NCBI GenBank assembly: GCA_963746255.1
Contig: CAVVAJ010000005.1
Location: 248,001 to 312,000 of the forward strand
Direction of reading: 5' to 3'
Source: DAOVXM01 sp963746255
GTDB lineage: Bacteria; Chloroflexota; Anaerolineae; Anaerolineales; UBA4823
Length of the DNA stretch: 64,000 nt
This document shows, in pieces, positions 27,954 through 36,359 of the stretch (its first letter is position 1; every line of letters begins with the position of its first letter). The notes below the pieces were generated by a model. The model had not been told where the DNA came from. It saw only the letters and a list, made by a program, of their open reading frames with translations, and ran no database searches. A program made the translations under genes and the position numbers.

Positions 27954-29037
27954 TCAAAAACTTGAGCAAGAACTCCATGAAGCTGAACACGTAACAGAGG
28001 ATCTGCTTGAAGAAGCTGCGAAGAAGGAAGATCTCTCCAAATTGCGTTGGGGGAAGAACCGTTGGTTCGTCTTGCTGTTTATCATCCTTGGATTTATAAG
28101 TGCGAGGTTTTACCCACCTATTCTGCCTCACATCCAGCTGCCAGCTGAAAAATATCCCAGCGGTTCATTACTGTCCTTACCGGTCATAGGTGATCTATAT
28201 TGGACAAACACTTTGACCGCAATGGTTTTTGCAGATATATTGATTTTCCTTATTGCTATACTTGTACGCCGTGCAGTCAAGAGCGGAGCACTAATTCCGG
28301 GTGGGTTGGCTGGAGCTATCGAAGCCTTATTAGAGGTCATTTACAACCTAACCGAATCCACTGCTGGGAAGTGGACAAAGACAATATTTCCCTGGTTCGC
28401 CAGCATCACGCTCTTCGTCTTGATCGTTAACTGGATGGAGTTAATTCCTGGAGTTGATAGTATCGGTTTCCTGGAGCATGCTGAGCATGGTTATCCGATT
28501 GAGCAAGTATTCGCGAACTTGTACACATTGGTACAACCAGCCGAGGAAGCAGCGCATGCAGCAGAAGCTGGAGCACTTGGTGGTGAAGAATTATTTGGCT
28601 TAATTCCCTATGTGCGGGTCTTATCGACTGATCTCAACTTTACCGTAGCACTGGCGTTAATCTCAATCGTTATGACCCAAGTCTACGGCGTACGCTCACT
28701 AGGGGTAGGCTATTTCTCGAAATTTATCAATGTTGGGGGGATTTTTAAGCGACCCATATTTGGGATTATCGATTTTGGCGTAGGCCTCTTGGAAATGATC
28801 TCGGAGATATCAAAAATACTATCGTTCTCCTTCCGTTTATTTGGAAATATTTTTGCCGGGTCTGTCCTGTTATTTGTTATTGGCACGCTCATACCTGTAT
28901 TCGCCCAATCAGTGTTTTTGATGCTCGAATTCTTTGTGGGGATGATACAGGCCATCGTTTTTGGTATGCTAACCATGGTCTTTATGTCACAGGCTGTTGC
29001 CGGGCATGGTGACCATGGCGAGGAACATTCTCATTAA
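27943..29037 (+). CDS. atpB: ATP synthase F0 subunit a
   Basis: The proton half-channel subunit. The essential arginine is in SFSFRLFGNIFAGSVLLF, with NWMELIPGVDSIGF upstream and QAIVFGMLTMVFMSQAV as the last helix. A charged N-terminal tail of about 35 residues (Glu/Lys-rich) precedes the first helix, and an Ala/Glu-rich loop sits near residue 205-215. GTG at 27943 is chosen because AGGAGG lies nine bases before it; an ATG at 27925 in the same frame overlaps that site. Overlaps atpZ by 11 bases. Confidence 0.93.
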   Translation: MEDNQKLEQELHEAEHVTEDLLEEAAKKEDLSKLRWGKNRWFVLLFIILGFISARFYPPILPHIQLPAEKYPSGSLLSLPVIGDLYWTNTLTAMVFADILIFLIAILVRRAVKSGALIPGGLAGAIEALLEVIYNLTESTAGKWTKTIFPWFASITLFVLIVNWMELIPGVDSIGFLEHAEHGYPIEQVFANLYTLVQPAEEAAHAAEAGALGGEELFGLIPYVRVLSTDLNFTVALALISIVMTQVYGVRSLGVGYFSKFINVGGIFKRPIFGIIDFGVGLLEMISEISKILSFSFRLFGNIFAGSVLLFVIGTLIPVFAQSVFLMLEFFVGMIQAIVFGMLTMVFMSQAVAGHGDHGEEHSH

Positions 29038-29153
29038 TTTGTGATCAACGGGCGGGGCTTTATCCACTATTACGCCCGGGATAAACTAATTTTACGGCGG
29101 ATGTGGAACAAGGTTTCCCCACCCGGATCAAAAGATAGGAGGAATAATTCAAA

Positions 29154-29381
29154 ATGGAAGTTGCAGCCGCAAAACTCATTGGTGCAGGATTGGCTATGAT
29201 CGGCACAATTGGTGCTGGACTTGGCATTGGCGTCCTTGTAAACGGAGCAGTACAGGGTATTGCCCGAAATCCTGATGCAAGTGCAAATGTTCAGACCAAC
29301 ATGATCCTTGGAATTGCGTTCGCTGAGGCTGTTGCGATTTATTGTCTGGTTGTCGCTTTGCTGATCCTATTCGTAGGGTAG
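29154..29381 (+). CDS. atpE: ATP synthase F0 subunit c
   Basis: 75 aa, two-helix c-ring protein. GAGLGIGVLVNGAVQGIARNP forms helix 1 and the RNP loop; the ion-carrying Glu58 is in LGIAFAEAVAIYCLVV. The residue after the Glu is Ala rather than the Ser/Thr of Na+-binding c subunits, and no Gln is seen at the helix 1 site, so proton coupling is inferred. Strong site TAGGAGG upstream. Confidence 0.95.
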   Translation: MEVAAAKLIGAGLAMIGTIGAGLGIGVLVNGAVQGIARNPDASANVQTNMILGIAFAEAVAIYCLVVALLILFVG

Positions 29382-29423
29382 GAAATGTAATCGTAGAAAC
29401 CACGCAAAGAAAGGAGATATGCC

Positions 29424-30161
29424 TTGGAAGGACTTGGTCTAAATTTAGGGTATTTACTTGTACAGATCTTCAACTTCGCAATCATTTTCATTGTCTTGCG
29501 AACCTGGGTATTCAAGCCGATCTTAGGTTTACTTGACAAGCGACGAATAAGCATTGCACAAGGTCTTGAAGATGCTCGTATTGCAGCCGAAGCACGCGAA
29601 AATGCGGAAAAAGAAGCCCGGGCAATCATCAATCAAGCGCAAACAGAAGCGTCTCAAAAAGTCCGTGAAGCAACTGAACGAGCAGAGGTCGCTGCACGTG
29701 ATGTAATGACAGAAGCTGAAGAAGAGGCGGCGAAAGCCCGTGAGAATGCACGCGCTGAAGCACAGTTAGAGCGCGATCGAATTCTGGCAGATTTGCGCGG
29801 TCAAATATCTGCCTTAGCTATGGCAGCTGCTCAGCGATTGATTGGTGAGGCCTTGGACGAATCGCGTCAACATGCACTCATCGAAGAATTCTTCTCAGGG
29901 GTCAAAACCGGCAAGGTTGTCGTCCTGGAGGGTGAAATCGTCAGCGGCGCTGCCGCGGACGTCACCAGTGCCCTCCCGCTGAACCCTGACGAACAAGAAA
30001 CGGTCAAGAATGATATTCTCTCAAAGATTGGTGAAAAGGCTAGCGTTACTTTTCGTGTAGACCCGACCATATTGGGAGGAATTATTGTGCGCATCGGCGA
30101 TAAGGTCCTCGATGGATCGGTTGCCGGTCAGTTGGAAGAGTTGCGACAAGGGTTACAGTAG
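29424..30161 (+). CDS. atpF: ATP synthase subunit b fused to delta C-terminal domain
   Basis: 245 aa. Residues about 1-160 are a normal subunit b: a single membrane helix (GYLLVQIFNFAIIFIVLRTW), then a long Ala/Glu/Arg coiled coil. The remaining 80 or so match the C-terminal domain of subunit delta (AtpH): VTSALPLNPDEQETVKNDI, VDPTILGGIIVRIGDKVLDG, then a final helix. The six-helix N-terminal domain of delta, which binds alpha, is missing. It starts with TTG behind AAAGGAG. No F1 gene follows. Confidence 0.88.
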   Translation: MEGLGLNLGYLLVQIFNFAIIFIVLRTWVFKPILGLLDKRRISIAQGLEDARIAAEARENAEKEARAIINQAQTEASQKVREATERAEVAARDVMTEAEEEAAKARENARAEAQLERDRILADLRGQISALAMAAAQRLIGEALDESRQHALIEEFFSGVKTGKVVVLEGEIVSGAAADVTSALPLNPDEQETVKNDILSKIGEKASVTFRVDPTILGGIIVRIGDKVLDGSVAGQLEELRQGLQ

Positions 30162-30193
30162 TTTTCGCCATACTTATAATAGTCATTTACTGC

Positions 30194-30222
30194 ATCCCGT
30201 TTTAAGAATTATTTTACGGGAT
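30194..30222 (+). terminator. hairpin after the F0 operon
   Basis: ATCCCGT (30194-30200) pairs with ACGGGAT (30216-30222), 33 bases after the atpF/H stop. A 7-bp stem with AT-rich loop and no T-run: a weak terminator or mRNA 3' end structure. Confidence 0.4.
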
Positions 30223-30282
30223 TCAGGGCGGGTAATTGCCACTTATTATTAATCGAAGCTGATACTAAAATGTACCTAAATT

Positions 30283-30311
30283 AGGCGCCCAGACAATTGT
30301 CATGGGCGTCT
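30283..30311. terminator. 9-bp hairpin upstream of murE
   Basis: AGGCGCCCA (30283-30291) and TGGGCGTCT (30303-30311) pair with one wobble, and the enclosed GACAATTGTC is itself self-complementary. Located 55 bases before murE. It could terminate the atp transcript or act in the murE leader. Confidence 0.4.
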
Positions 30312-30365
30312 GTGATTAATAGCTTAAAATATATCCGGTAATTTTACTTATCCCGGACCACCGTA

Positions 30366-32000
30366 ATGTCTGATTTCGATATCCCGACAAACAAGAAACT
30401 AAACCGGTTGCTAAAAGCAGTCGAACAAGATCTGGATATATCCGTTAATGACTCAAGCAACCTAGACATCAATATATCCAACATCCAGATTGATTCTCGT
30501 AAAGTACTGCCAGGTACGCTTTTTGTCGCAGTTGCGGGACAGCATGTCGATGGGTATGATTTCATCCCGGATGCAATCCATCGCGGTGCTTCGGCAGTGG
30601 TTGCCTCCAAGCAGGCCAAGGATATCGCTGTGCCGTATCTCAGAGTGCAGGATACGAGAATAGCCTTAGCGCATCTGTCTGCTGCACTCTATGATTACCC
30701 TGCCAGACAGCTCACCGTTATCGGTGTGACTGGTACAGATGGAAAAACAACAACCACCAATTTAATTTTTGAGATCTTGAAGTCTGCTGGATTCAAAACA
30801 GGTATGGTCTCGACAGTAAATGCAGTCCTTGGGGATCAAACGGTCGATACAGGATTCCATGTTACAACACCCGAATCCCCTGACATCCAACGCTACCTAG
30901 CCGTGATGGTTTCGAAAGGGATCACCCATGCCGTGATCGAGGCAACGTCACATGGATTAGCCCAAAAGCGGATCGATGCTTGTGATTTCAACGCCGCTGT
31001 TGTAACAAATATCACCCATGAACATCTTGATTACCATGGTTCTATCGAAAAATACCGCGACGCCAAAGCAGATTTATTCAGGGAGCTGGTTAACGCAGAA
31101 ACCACTCGTCCAAAGATTGCAGTTCTTAATATTGACGATTCTTCATATAGTTACTTACGACCGATCCTTGATGATCATAACGAACGGATCGCCAAAAAAT
31201 CCCTAGAGCAGATCAACGTGATTACTTATGGATTAAATCCTACTGCTCAAGTGACAGCATCGGACATTAACTACGGTATTTCCGGCAGTAGTTTTCGCAT
31301 TCCTTTCAAAGAATCCACTCTACCGGTCGATTTGCGGTTGCCAGGCGAATTCAATATTTATAACTGTCTGGCGGCAATCGCCTTAACCTTTGTGGGTTAC
31401 AACATTGGTCAAACTGCAATCCAAAACGGGATATTGACCTTGAAAAATATTCCAGGCAGGATGGAATCCATTGATATGGGGACAGATTTCGACACGATTG
31501 TAGATTTTGCACATACACCCAATGCATTGAAAAGTGCTCTAGAGACCGCAAGAGCAGTGATTGTCAATCGGGGAGCGCCAGGACGTATCATCGCGATCTT
31601 TGGCTCGGCTGGCTTACGGGACAAGCAGAAGCGTCGAATGATGGCAGAAATCTCCGCCGAGCTAGCTGATATATCTATCCTAACTGCGGAAGACCCGCGC
31701 ACAGAATCGTTAGAGTTGATACTTACGGAGATGGCAGAAGGAGCGATGGATCGGGGGGGACAGGAAGGGGTAGACTACTATTGCATTCCGGATCGTGGAG
31801 AAGCACTAAAATTGGGGGTTTCCATTGCTCAACCTGGCGACATTGTGATGGCACTTGGAAAGGGACATGAGCAGTCCATGTGCTTCGAGGAAGTCGAATA
31901 CCCATGGGATGACAGAACAGCCATGCGAGCTGCGGTTGCTGAGTACTTCGGTATCGAAGGCCCGGAGATGCCGTATTTGCCCACCAAACACGAGCGATAA
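30366..32000 (+). CDS. murE: MurE: UDP-MurNAc-L-Ala-D-Glu ligase (third residue adding)
   Basis: 544 aa Mur ligase. The N-terminal domain has IQIDSRKVLPGTLFVAVAGQ; the central ATPase has GVTGTDGKTTTTNLIFEIL, then HVTTPESPDIQRYLA, EATSHGLAQKRID and NITHEHLDYHGS; the C-terminal domain has FAHTPNALKSAL and GSAGLRDKQKRRMM. The motif that reads DNPR in diaminopimelate-adding MurE reads AEDPRTE here, keeping the Arg but not the Asn. Whether diaminopimelate, ornithine or lysine is added cannot be decided. It stands alone, outside a mur/fts cluster. Confidence 0.92.
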   Translation: MSDFDIPTNKKLNRLLKAVEQDLDISVNDSSNLDINISNIQIDSRKVLPGTLFVAVAGQHVDGYDFIPDAIHRGASAVVASKQAKDIAVPYLRVQDTRIALAHLSAALYDYPARQLTVIGVTGTDGKTTTTNLIFEILKSAGFKTGMVSTVNAVLGDQTVDTGFHVTTPESPDIQRYLAVMVSKGITHAVIEATSHGLAQKRIDACDFNAAVVTNITHEHLDYHGSIEKYRDAKADLFRELVNAETTRPKIAVLNIDDSSYSYLRPILDDHNERIAKKSLEQINVITYGLNPTAQVTASDINYGISGSSFRIPFKESTLPVDLRLPGEFNIYNCLAAIALTFVGYNIGQTAIQNGILTLKNIPGRMESIDMGTDFDTIVDFAHTPNALKSALETARAVIVNRGAPGRIIAIFGSAGLRDKQKRRMMAEISAELADISILTAEDPRTESLELILTEMAEGAMDRGGQEGVDYYCIPDRGEALKLGVSIAQPGDIVMALGKGHEQSMCFEEVEYPWDDRTAMRAAVAEYFGIEGPEMPYLPTKHER

Positions 32001-32052
32001 AAAAGCCTTATCTATCGGGCTTGTAAATGAAGATGTAAGCGGATAATGGATG

Positions 32053-32379
32053 TTAGTATTTAAAGTACTCTCTCACCGGCACAAAGGTTTCGAATAGACG
32101 CGTTGGCAGATCACCAATTATTACTGGGTGTTCCGCATTCCCTGGGATGATATAAACATCTCCTGCTCTACATATCTTTGTTTGCCCACTGATCGCAAAC
32201 TCAATTTTGCCTTCCAAGACATAGCCGGCTTGTTCATGCGGGTGTATATGAGGGGGTAAGACTGCATGGGGTTCTAGAGTGACAAGAGCCAAGGTCATTT
32301 TGTCTCCCCAAAAAGTCCGTGCATTGATACCAGGTACAATCTCCTTCGTTTGTCTATCATTTGAATCGTAGAATATCAT
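32053..32379 (-). CDS. small cupin-domain protein
   Basis: 108 aa single-domain cupin. Motif 1 is PPHIHPHEQAGYVLEGKIEF, with metal-binding His, His and Glu; motif 2 is PGNAEHPVIIGDLP with the second His. Such proteins bind a divalent metal and act as isomerases, oxygenases or simple sensors, and the sequence does not say which. It is convergent with murE and downstream of pnp, separated from pnp by a strong terminator. No clear ribosome site is seen before the ATG. Confidence 0.82.
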   Translation of the reverse strand: MIFYDSNDRQTKEIVPGINARTFWGDKMTLALVTLEPHAVLPPHIHPHEQAGYVLEGKIEFAISGQTKICRAGDVYIIPGNAEHPVIIGDLPTRLFETFVPVREYFKY

Positions 32380-32500
32380 GATGTCTGCAAATCTTCTGCC
32401 GAGAAATTCAATAAATAGATGAAGATAATAGCGGCCATAGCTCGGATGTATTGATTTTTATTATCAGAGCTAATTTTAGCAGATGAAGATGTGCTGGCAG

Positions 32501-32538
32501 AAAAATGAGTTGTATGGAGTGATCCATGCAACTCATTT
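32501..32538 (-). terminator. intrinsic terminator of pnp
   Basis: AAATGAGTTG/CAACTCATTT 10-bp stem (32503-32512 with 32529-32538) with an inner ATGGA/TCCAT stem. On the minus strand the 3' arm runs into TTTTTC. Located 24 bases after the pnp stop. Confidence 0.75.
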
Positions 32539-32561
32539 ATAATTGTCCAATCGTCTTTTCT

Positions 32562-34748
32562 CTACCGGCGGCGATTGGAGCGCTCACCGCTGTTTCTGCC
32601 TTTGCCTCGGGAACCGCCTTTTCCACGATCCTTTGCTTGGGCTTCTTCAGCTGTCCATCCTTCCAGAACTGCTTGCCTGGAAAGTCGGATCTTCCCTTGA
32701 GCATCGATATTGGTGACCATAACTGTGATCTCTTCACCAACGCGGGCTACATCTTCAACTCGGTCGATACGTTCGCTGTCCAGTTGGGAAATGTGGACCA
32801 TTCCATCTGTTCCGGGGATTATCTCCACGAATGCACCGAAATCTGTTGTTCTCACTACACGACCAGTGTAGATACGCCCAACCTCTGGAGTTTCGGTCAA
32901 CCTTTCGATTTTCTCTACTGCCAGTCGTGCACTCTCGCTATCGCTTGTCGCGACAAACACCGCGCCATCTTCACCGATATCAATCTTTGCGCCAGTTTCA
33001 TCTTGGATACTGCGGATAGTTTTGCCACCTGGCCCAATAACCGCGCCAATCTTATCGACGGGTATATGTACTACTGTGATGCGTGGCGCATGCGATTTCA
33101 GATTTGGGCGTGGAGCACTCAGCTCGGTGAGCATTTTATCCATAATCGCCGATCGGGCAACTCGCGCACTTTCTAGGGCTTCTGTGAGCACCTGTGAGGG
33201 TATACCCTTGATCTTGATATCCATTTGCAGTGCGGTGATGCCTTTTTCTGTACCGGCCACTTTAAAATCCATATCACCGAGATGGTCTTCCATGCCAAGT
33301 ATGTCGGTTAATATTGCATAATCATCGCCTTCCTTGATTAATCCCATAGCGACACCGGAAACTGGGGCTTTGATGGGAACACCGGTATCCATCAATGCCA
33401 GAGTTGATCCACAAACCGAAGCCATTGAAGAAGATCCATTGGAGGAAAGCACTTCAGATACCAACCGCAATGTGTAAGGGAAATCGGATTCAGGAGGAAT
33501 AACGGGTACCAACGCTCTCTCAGCCAAAGCGCCATGACCGATTTCACGTCGGGACGCTCCACGTAAGAACCGGGTCTCACCAGTTGAGAATGGAGGGAAA
33601 TTGTAATGGTGCATATAACGCTTGCTTTCCGAAGGCGAAAGAGAGTCAATCTCTTGGGCTTCCCGTGGCGTACCAAGAGTGGCTAACGTTAATACTTGAG
33701 TTTCACCCCTGGTGAATAGACCCGAACCGTGTGCACGTGGGCTGGTGTTGACTTCACACCAAATCGGTCTAATTTCTGTTAGCCCGCGACCATCAATACG
33801 CTTCCCATCTGTTAGAATACGCGAACGGATGATCTGTTTGTACGCACTTTCATAGGCTTTGCTCGCCTCGATAGCACGCGTCTCATCACCCTCAGTTGAA
33901 AATTCAGCAATGGTCTCAGCTTTTAAGTTGTCAAAGGCTGAGTAGACTACTGATTTTTCATATGGTTGTGATAGGATTTGGTTAATTGGATCTGAGACAC
34001 GATTAAGAACCTGAGTATAGAGTTCTTCGTCGATCTCCTGTTTTTGATACTCTCGCTTGGGTTTTCCAATTTCACGCGCCATCTGTTCCTGGATATCGAT
34101 TATTCCTTGAATGGCTTGGTGAGCATACTCAAGTGCTTTTACCATTGTCGCTTCTGAGACTTCTTGCGCGCCACATTCCACCATCAAAATAGCGTCGCGC
34201 GTCCCCGCAATACGCAAGTCCAGTTCGGAGTATTCGATATCTGAGAAGGTAGGATTTAGAATGAAATCACCTTCGATCAACCCTACCCGAACAGCACCAA
34301 CTGGCCCTCCCCAAGGGATATCAGATATCATCAAGGCAGCAGATGCGGCATTTACTGCCAGGATGTCGATGGGGTTTTCCCCATCTGTAGAGAGAGAATA
34401 GATGATTACCTGGACTTCGTTCCGCAGGTCTTTTGGGAAAAGCGGACGCAGCGGTCGGTCGGTTAATCGGTCGGTGAGGATTGCTTCCTCAGTTGGTCTT
34501 CCTTCTCGACGGAAGAAAGAACCGGGAATGCGGCCACCAGCATATAGCCGCTCTTCGTAATCTACTGTCAGAGGTAAGAAATCAATCCCCGGTCGCTTGT
34601 CACGGCTCATAGTTGCAGTAGCGAGGACAATTGTATCGCCAAGCTGCAGCGTCAATGCACCACCTGCTTGACCGGCAAGCTTTCCACTTTCAAAGGTAAG
34701 ATTTTTGGTACCAACTGAAAATTGGTACTGTTTTACTTCTGGTTTCAT
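32562..34748 (-). CDS. pnp: polynucleotide phosphorylase
   Basis: 728 aa. A 3'-5' phosphorolytic exoribonuclease made of two RNase PH domains (SRDKRPGIDFLPLTVDYEE and IDGRGLTEIRPIWCEVNTSPRAHGSGLFTRGETQ), a KH domain (VIGPGGKTIRSIQDETGAKIDI) and an S1 domain (GRIYTGRVVRTTDFGAFVEI), ending in a Gly/Arg/Ser-rich tail. AAGGAG with an 8-base gap fixes the start at 34748; the frame extends eight codons further without support. It follows rpsO, the classic arrangement, with two hairpins between them. Confidence 0.95.
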   Translation of the reverse strand: MKPEVKQYQFSVGTKNLTFESGKLAGQAGGALTLQLGDTIVLATATMSRDKRPGIDFLPLTVDYEERLYAGGRIPGSFFRREGRPTEEAILTDRLTDRPLRPLFPKDLRNEVQVIIYSLSTDGENPIDILAVNAASAALMISDIPWGGPVGAVRVGLIEGDFILNPTFSDIEYSELDLRIAGTRDAILMVECGAQEVSEATMVKALEYAHQAIQGIIDIQEQMAREIGKPKREYQKQEIDEELYTQVLNRVSDPINQILSQPYEKSVVYSAFDNLKAETIAEFSTEGDETRAIEASKAYESAYKQIIRSRILTDGKRIDGRGLTEIRPIWCEVNTSPRAHGSGLFTRGETQVLTLATLGTPREAQEIDSLSPSESKRYMHHYNFPPFSTGETRFLRGASRREIGHGALAERALVPVIPPESDFPYTLRLVSEVLSSNGSSSMASVCGSTLALMDTGVPIKAPVSGVAMGLIKEGDDYAILTDILGMEDHLGDMDFKVAGTEKGITALQMDIKIKGIPSQVLTEALESARVARSAIMDKMLTELSAPRPNLKSHAPRITVVHIPVDKIGAVIGPGGKTIRSIQDETGAKIDIGEDGAVFVATSDSESARLAVEKIERLTETPEVGRIYTGRVVRTTDFGAFVEIIPGTDGMVHISQLDSERIDRVEDVARVGEEITVMVTNIDAQGKIRLSRQAVLEGWTAEEAQAKDRGKGGSRGKGRNSGERSNRRR

Positions 34749-34869
34749 TATATTTTCTCCTTGTATTCCCACCTGGTCAGGGACTGAAAGGTGCCTGCAA
34801 AATGATCTGTTGAGTAATCCGTCTTGTTAGCAGCTTTCAATTCCCAACCGGTGGATATCAAAAAATGAA

Positions 34870-34900
34870 TAGGATCAGCGAACTCCGCTCACCGATCCTA
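34870..34900 (-). terminator. hairpin in the pnp leader
   Basis: TAGGATC pairs with GATCCTA and an inner AGCG with CGCT around loop AACTC, leaving a 4-base CACC bulge on one side (34890-34893). On the minus strand it is followed by TTCATTTTTTG. Located 122 bases before the pnp start. It may be a second terminator/attenuator or an RNase III-type processing site, as in E. coli pnp autoregulation. Confidence 0.5.
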
Positions 34901-34982
34901 ATTGGTCATGACGAAATAATATTAAATGGCTTATAGGGCTGATTTTTAGCCCCCAGTGAGTAATTAATCAAACTAAACTCAT

Positions 34983-35021
34983 AAAAAGTGAGTAGATGCA
35001 CTTCATTGTCACATCTACTCA
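34983..35021 (-). terminator. intrinsic terminator of rpsO
   Basis: TGAGTAGATG (34989-34998) and CATCTACTCA (35012-35021) form a perfect 10-bp stem just after the rpsO stop. The minus-strand 3' arm leads into CTTTTTAT. Confidence 0.75.
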
Positions 35022-35033
35022 ATCTGACATAAT

Positions 35034-35306
35034 CTACTTGCGGCGAATGTTGAGAGTTTCGGTAAGCGCCATATAACGCTGAAAGTCATTTCGCCGCACA
35101 TAAGACAATAATCGCCGGCGTCTTCCGACCATTATTAATAAGCCTCGCCGCGATGATTCGTCGTGTTTATGGGTGCGTAGGTGATCTGTAAGTTGGGTTA
35201 TCCGCTTGGTCAGAATCGCGATTTGTACTTCAGGGGAACCTGTATCGCTCTCATGACGCGAGAACTCTTTGATAAGTTCTGTTTTCAATTCTTTATCGAG
35301 TCTCAT
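35034..35306 (-). CDS. rpsO: 30S ribosomal protein S15
   Basis: 90 aa from the ATG at 35306: RLDKELKTELIKEFSRHESD, TGSPEVQIAILTKRI, HLRTHKHDESSRRGLL and the RNA-binding VGRRRRLLSYVRR. The open frame extends 26 codons upstream, but the family length (88-90) and AAAGGAG about 12 bases before this ATG fix the start. S15 binds 16S rRNA helix 22 and often represses its own mRNA. Confidence 0.96.
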   Translation of the reverse strand: MRLDKELKTELIKEFSRHESDTGSPEVQIAILTKRITQLTDHLRTHKHDESSRRGLLIMVGRRRRLLSYVRRNDFQRYMALTETLNIRRK

Positions 35307-35347
35307 GACGTCTGCTGTCTCCTTTCGTATTTTTTTAGCAGGTCTCC

Positions 35348-35402
35348 ATACGAGTAGCTTTCTGCCGCTCGTAGGGCTAGTCAAGCGCAGCGATTATACC
35401 AC
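35348..35402 (-). promoter_or_regulatory. rpsO promoter (extended -10) and short leader hairpin
   Basis: On the minus strand TGTGG-TATAAT (the hexamer is the complement of 35393-35398) is a consensus extended -10. The roughly 80-base leader contains TACGAG/CTCGTA (35373-35368 with 35353-35348). The hairpin is a candidate S15 autoregulatory site, though only the small stem is visible. Confidence 0.5.
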
Positions 35403-35502
35403 ATGATAATAGAGTCTTCCTCGTAATTAAATTAGCAAAGTTCACATGCGGAAAGTTAGGGAGCTGTCTCGTGATTGAGAATGGCAGGTAGGTTATTAAA
35501 AC

Positions 35503-36306
35503 CTAACGGTGTGCTCGAATAACATCCTCTAAACCACGTTTTAGCTCTGGCGAAAATTCGTTTATGCTGTGTCTGATGAACCATGCTGTATTGCTGTTAT
35601 CTTCGATCGCCATATTTTGGCGAAGGAAGTACGCTGTCTCATGTTGGGTACGGTGTACAAGAACTACTATTATCGAGAGCACATACGGTCTGGTTTCGGG
35701 TGTTGCTTCTCTTACTAGGGGTCCGAGTAAATTGAACAGCGCAGGGAAATTTTCATACGATGGAGTACTCACAATTGGTTGTAGTGCTTGTAGTCCCAGG
35801 ATCTTCGAGCTCACGTCTCCTTGGATGATCAATTGTCCGATACGAGTAATTAAGTATTCTGAGTTTTGTGCAACCAACATCTGGCAGCCTTCTTTGAAAA
35901 GAGCCTCTTGAACCTGAAAGTCCACAGTAGACCGTGACCATCTGATTATTCTGTCCAAGATCAGCGAGGGGTCTTCCCCATTAATATATCCAATTAGATG
36001 GGCAGCCAATATCTGGAATTCAAGGTATCCTTCATCCCAAAATACATCGCACAGCTCGAGTACAGCCTTGGGATTGCTTGCTGCGTAAGGTTTTAGCTCA
36101 GCTAGAATTTGGCGAAGAACCGGTTTTGGTACTAGGTATGCTTTACCCAACGGCGGAGGATCTCCGGATTGCCCAGCGCGTTGTGTTCGATTGGCGTATG
36201 CGTCTAATATGCCGTGTATTGCGTGGATGGATTCATCTGGGTTGTCAATAACTTCAGATAAGACCGCTGTTTTTTGCCGCAAGCGGGTTAGCTGTATTGC
36301 AGGCAT
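35503..36306 (-). CDS. HEAT-repeat protein, AlkD-like
   Basis: 267 aa, all alpha-helical in appearance with repeated amphipathic helices. CDVFWDEGYLEFQILAAHLI and WSRSTVDFQVQEALFKEG resemble the helical repeats of DNA alkylation repair (AlkD-type) proteins. NTAWFIRHSINEFSPE echoes their final W-x-I-R-x-A/S-I helix. The key AlkD Trp/Asp/Arg cannot be assigned with certainty, so glycosylase activity is unproven; a scaffolding HEAT protein is the alternative. Transcribed ahead of rpsO and behind the LOG-family gene. Confidence 0.6.
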   Translation of the reverse strand: MPAIQLTRLRQKTAVLSEVIDNPDESIHAIHGILDAYANRTQRAGQSGDPPPLGKAYLVPKPVLRQILAELKPYAASNPKAVLELCDVFWDEGYLEFQILAAHLIGYINGEDPSLILDRIIRWSRSTVDFQVQEALFKEGCQMLVAQNSEYLITRIGQLIIQGDVSSKILGLQALQPIVSTPSYENFPALFNLLGPLVREATPETRPYVLSIIVVLVHRTQHETAYFLRQNMAIEDNSNTAWFIRHSINEFSPELKRGLEDVIRAHR

Positions 36307-36359
36307 TGGCGACTCTTTTTAATTGTAAACATTCTTACTCTAAAAAAATGCGTCACAAA

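Noticed and set aside
32526..33176. 216-codon plus-strand ORF
   Set aside because: Antisense to the conserved 3' end of pnp, with no domain and odd composition.
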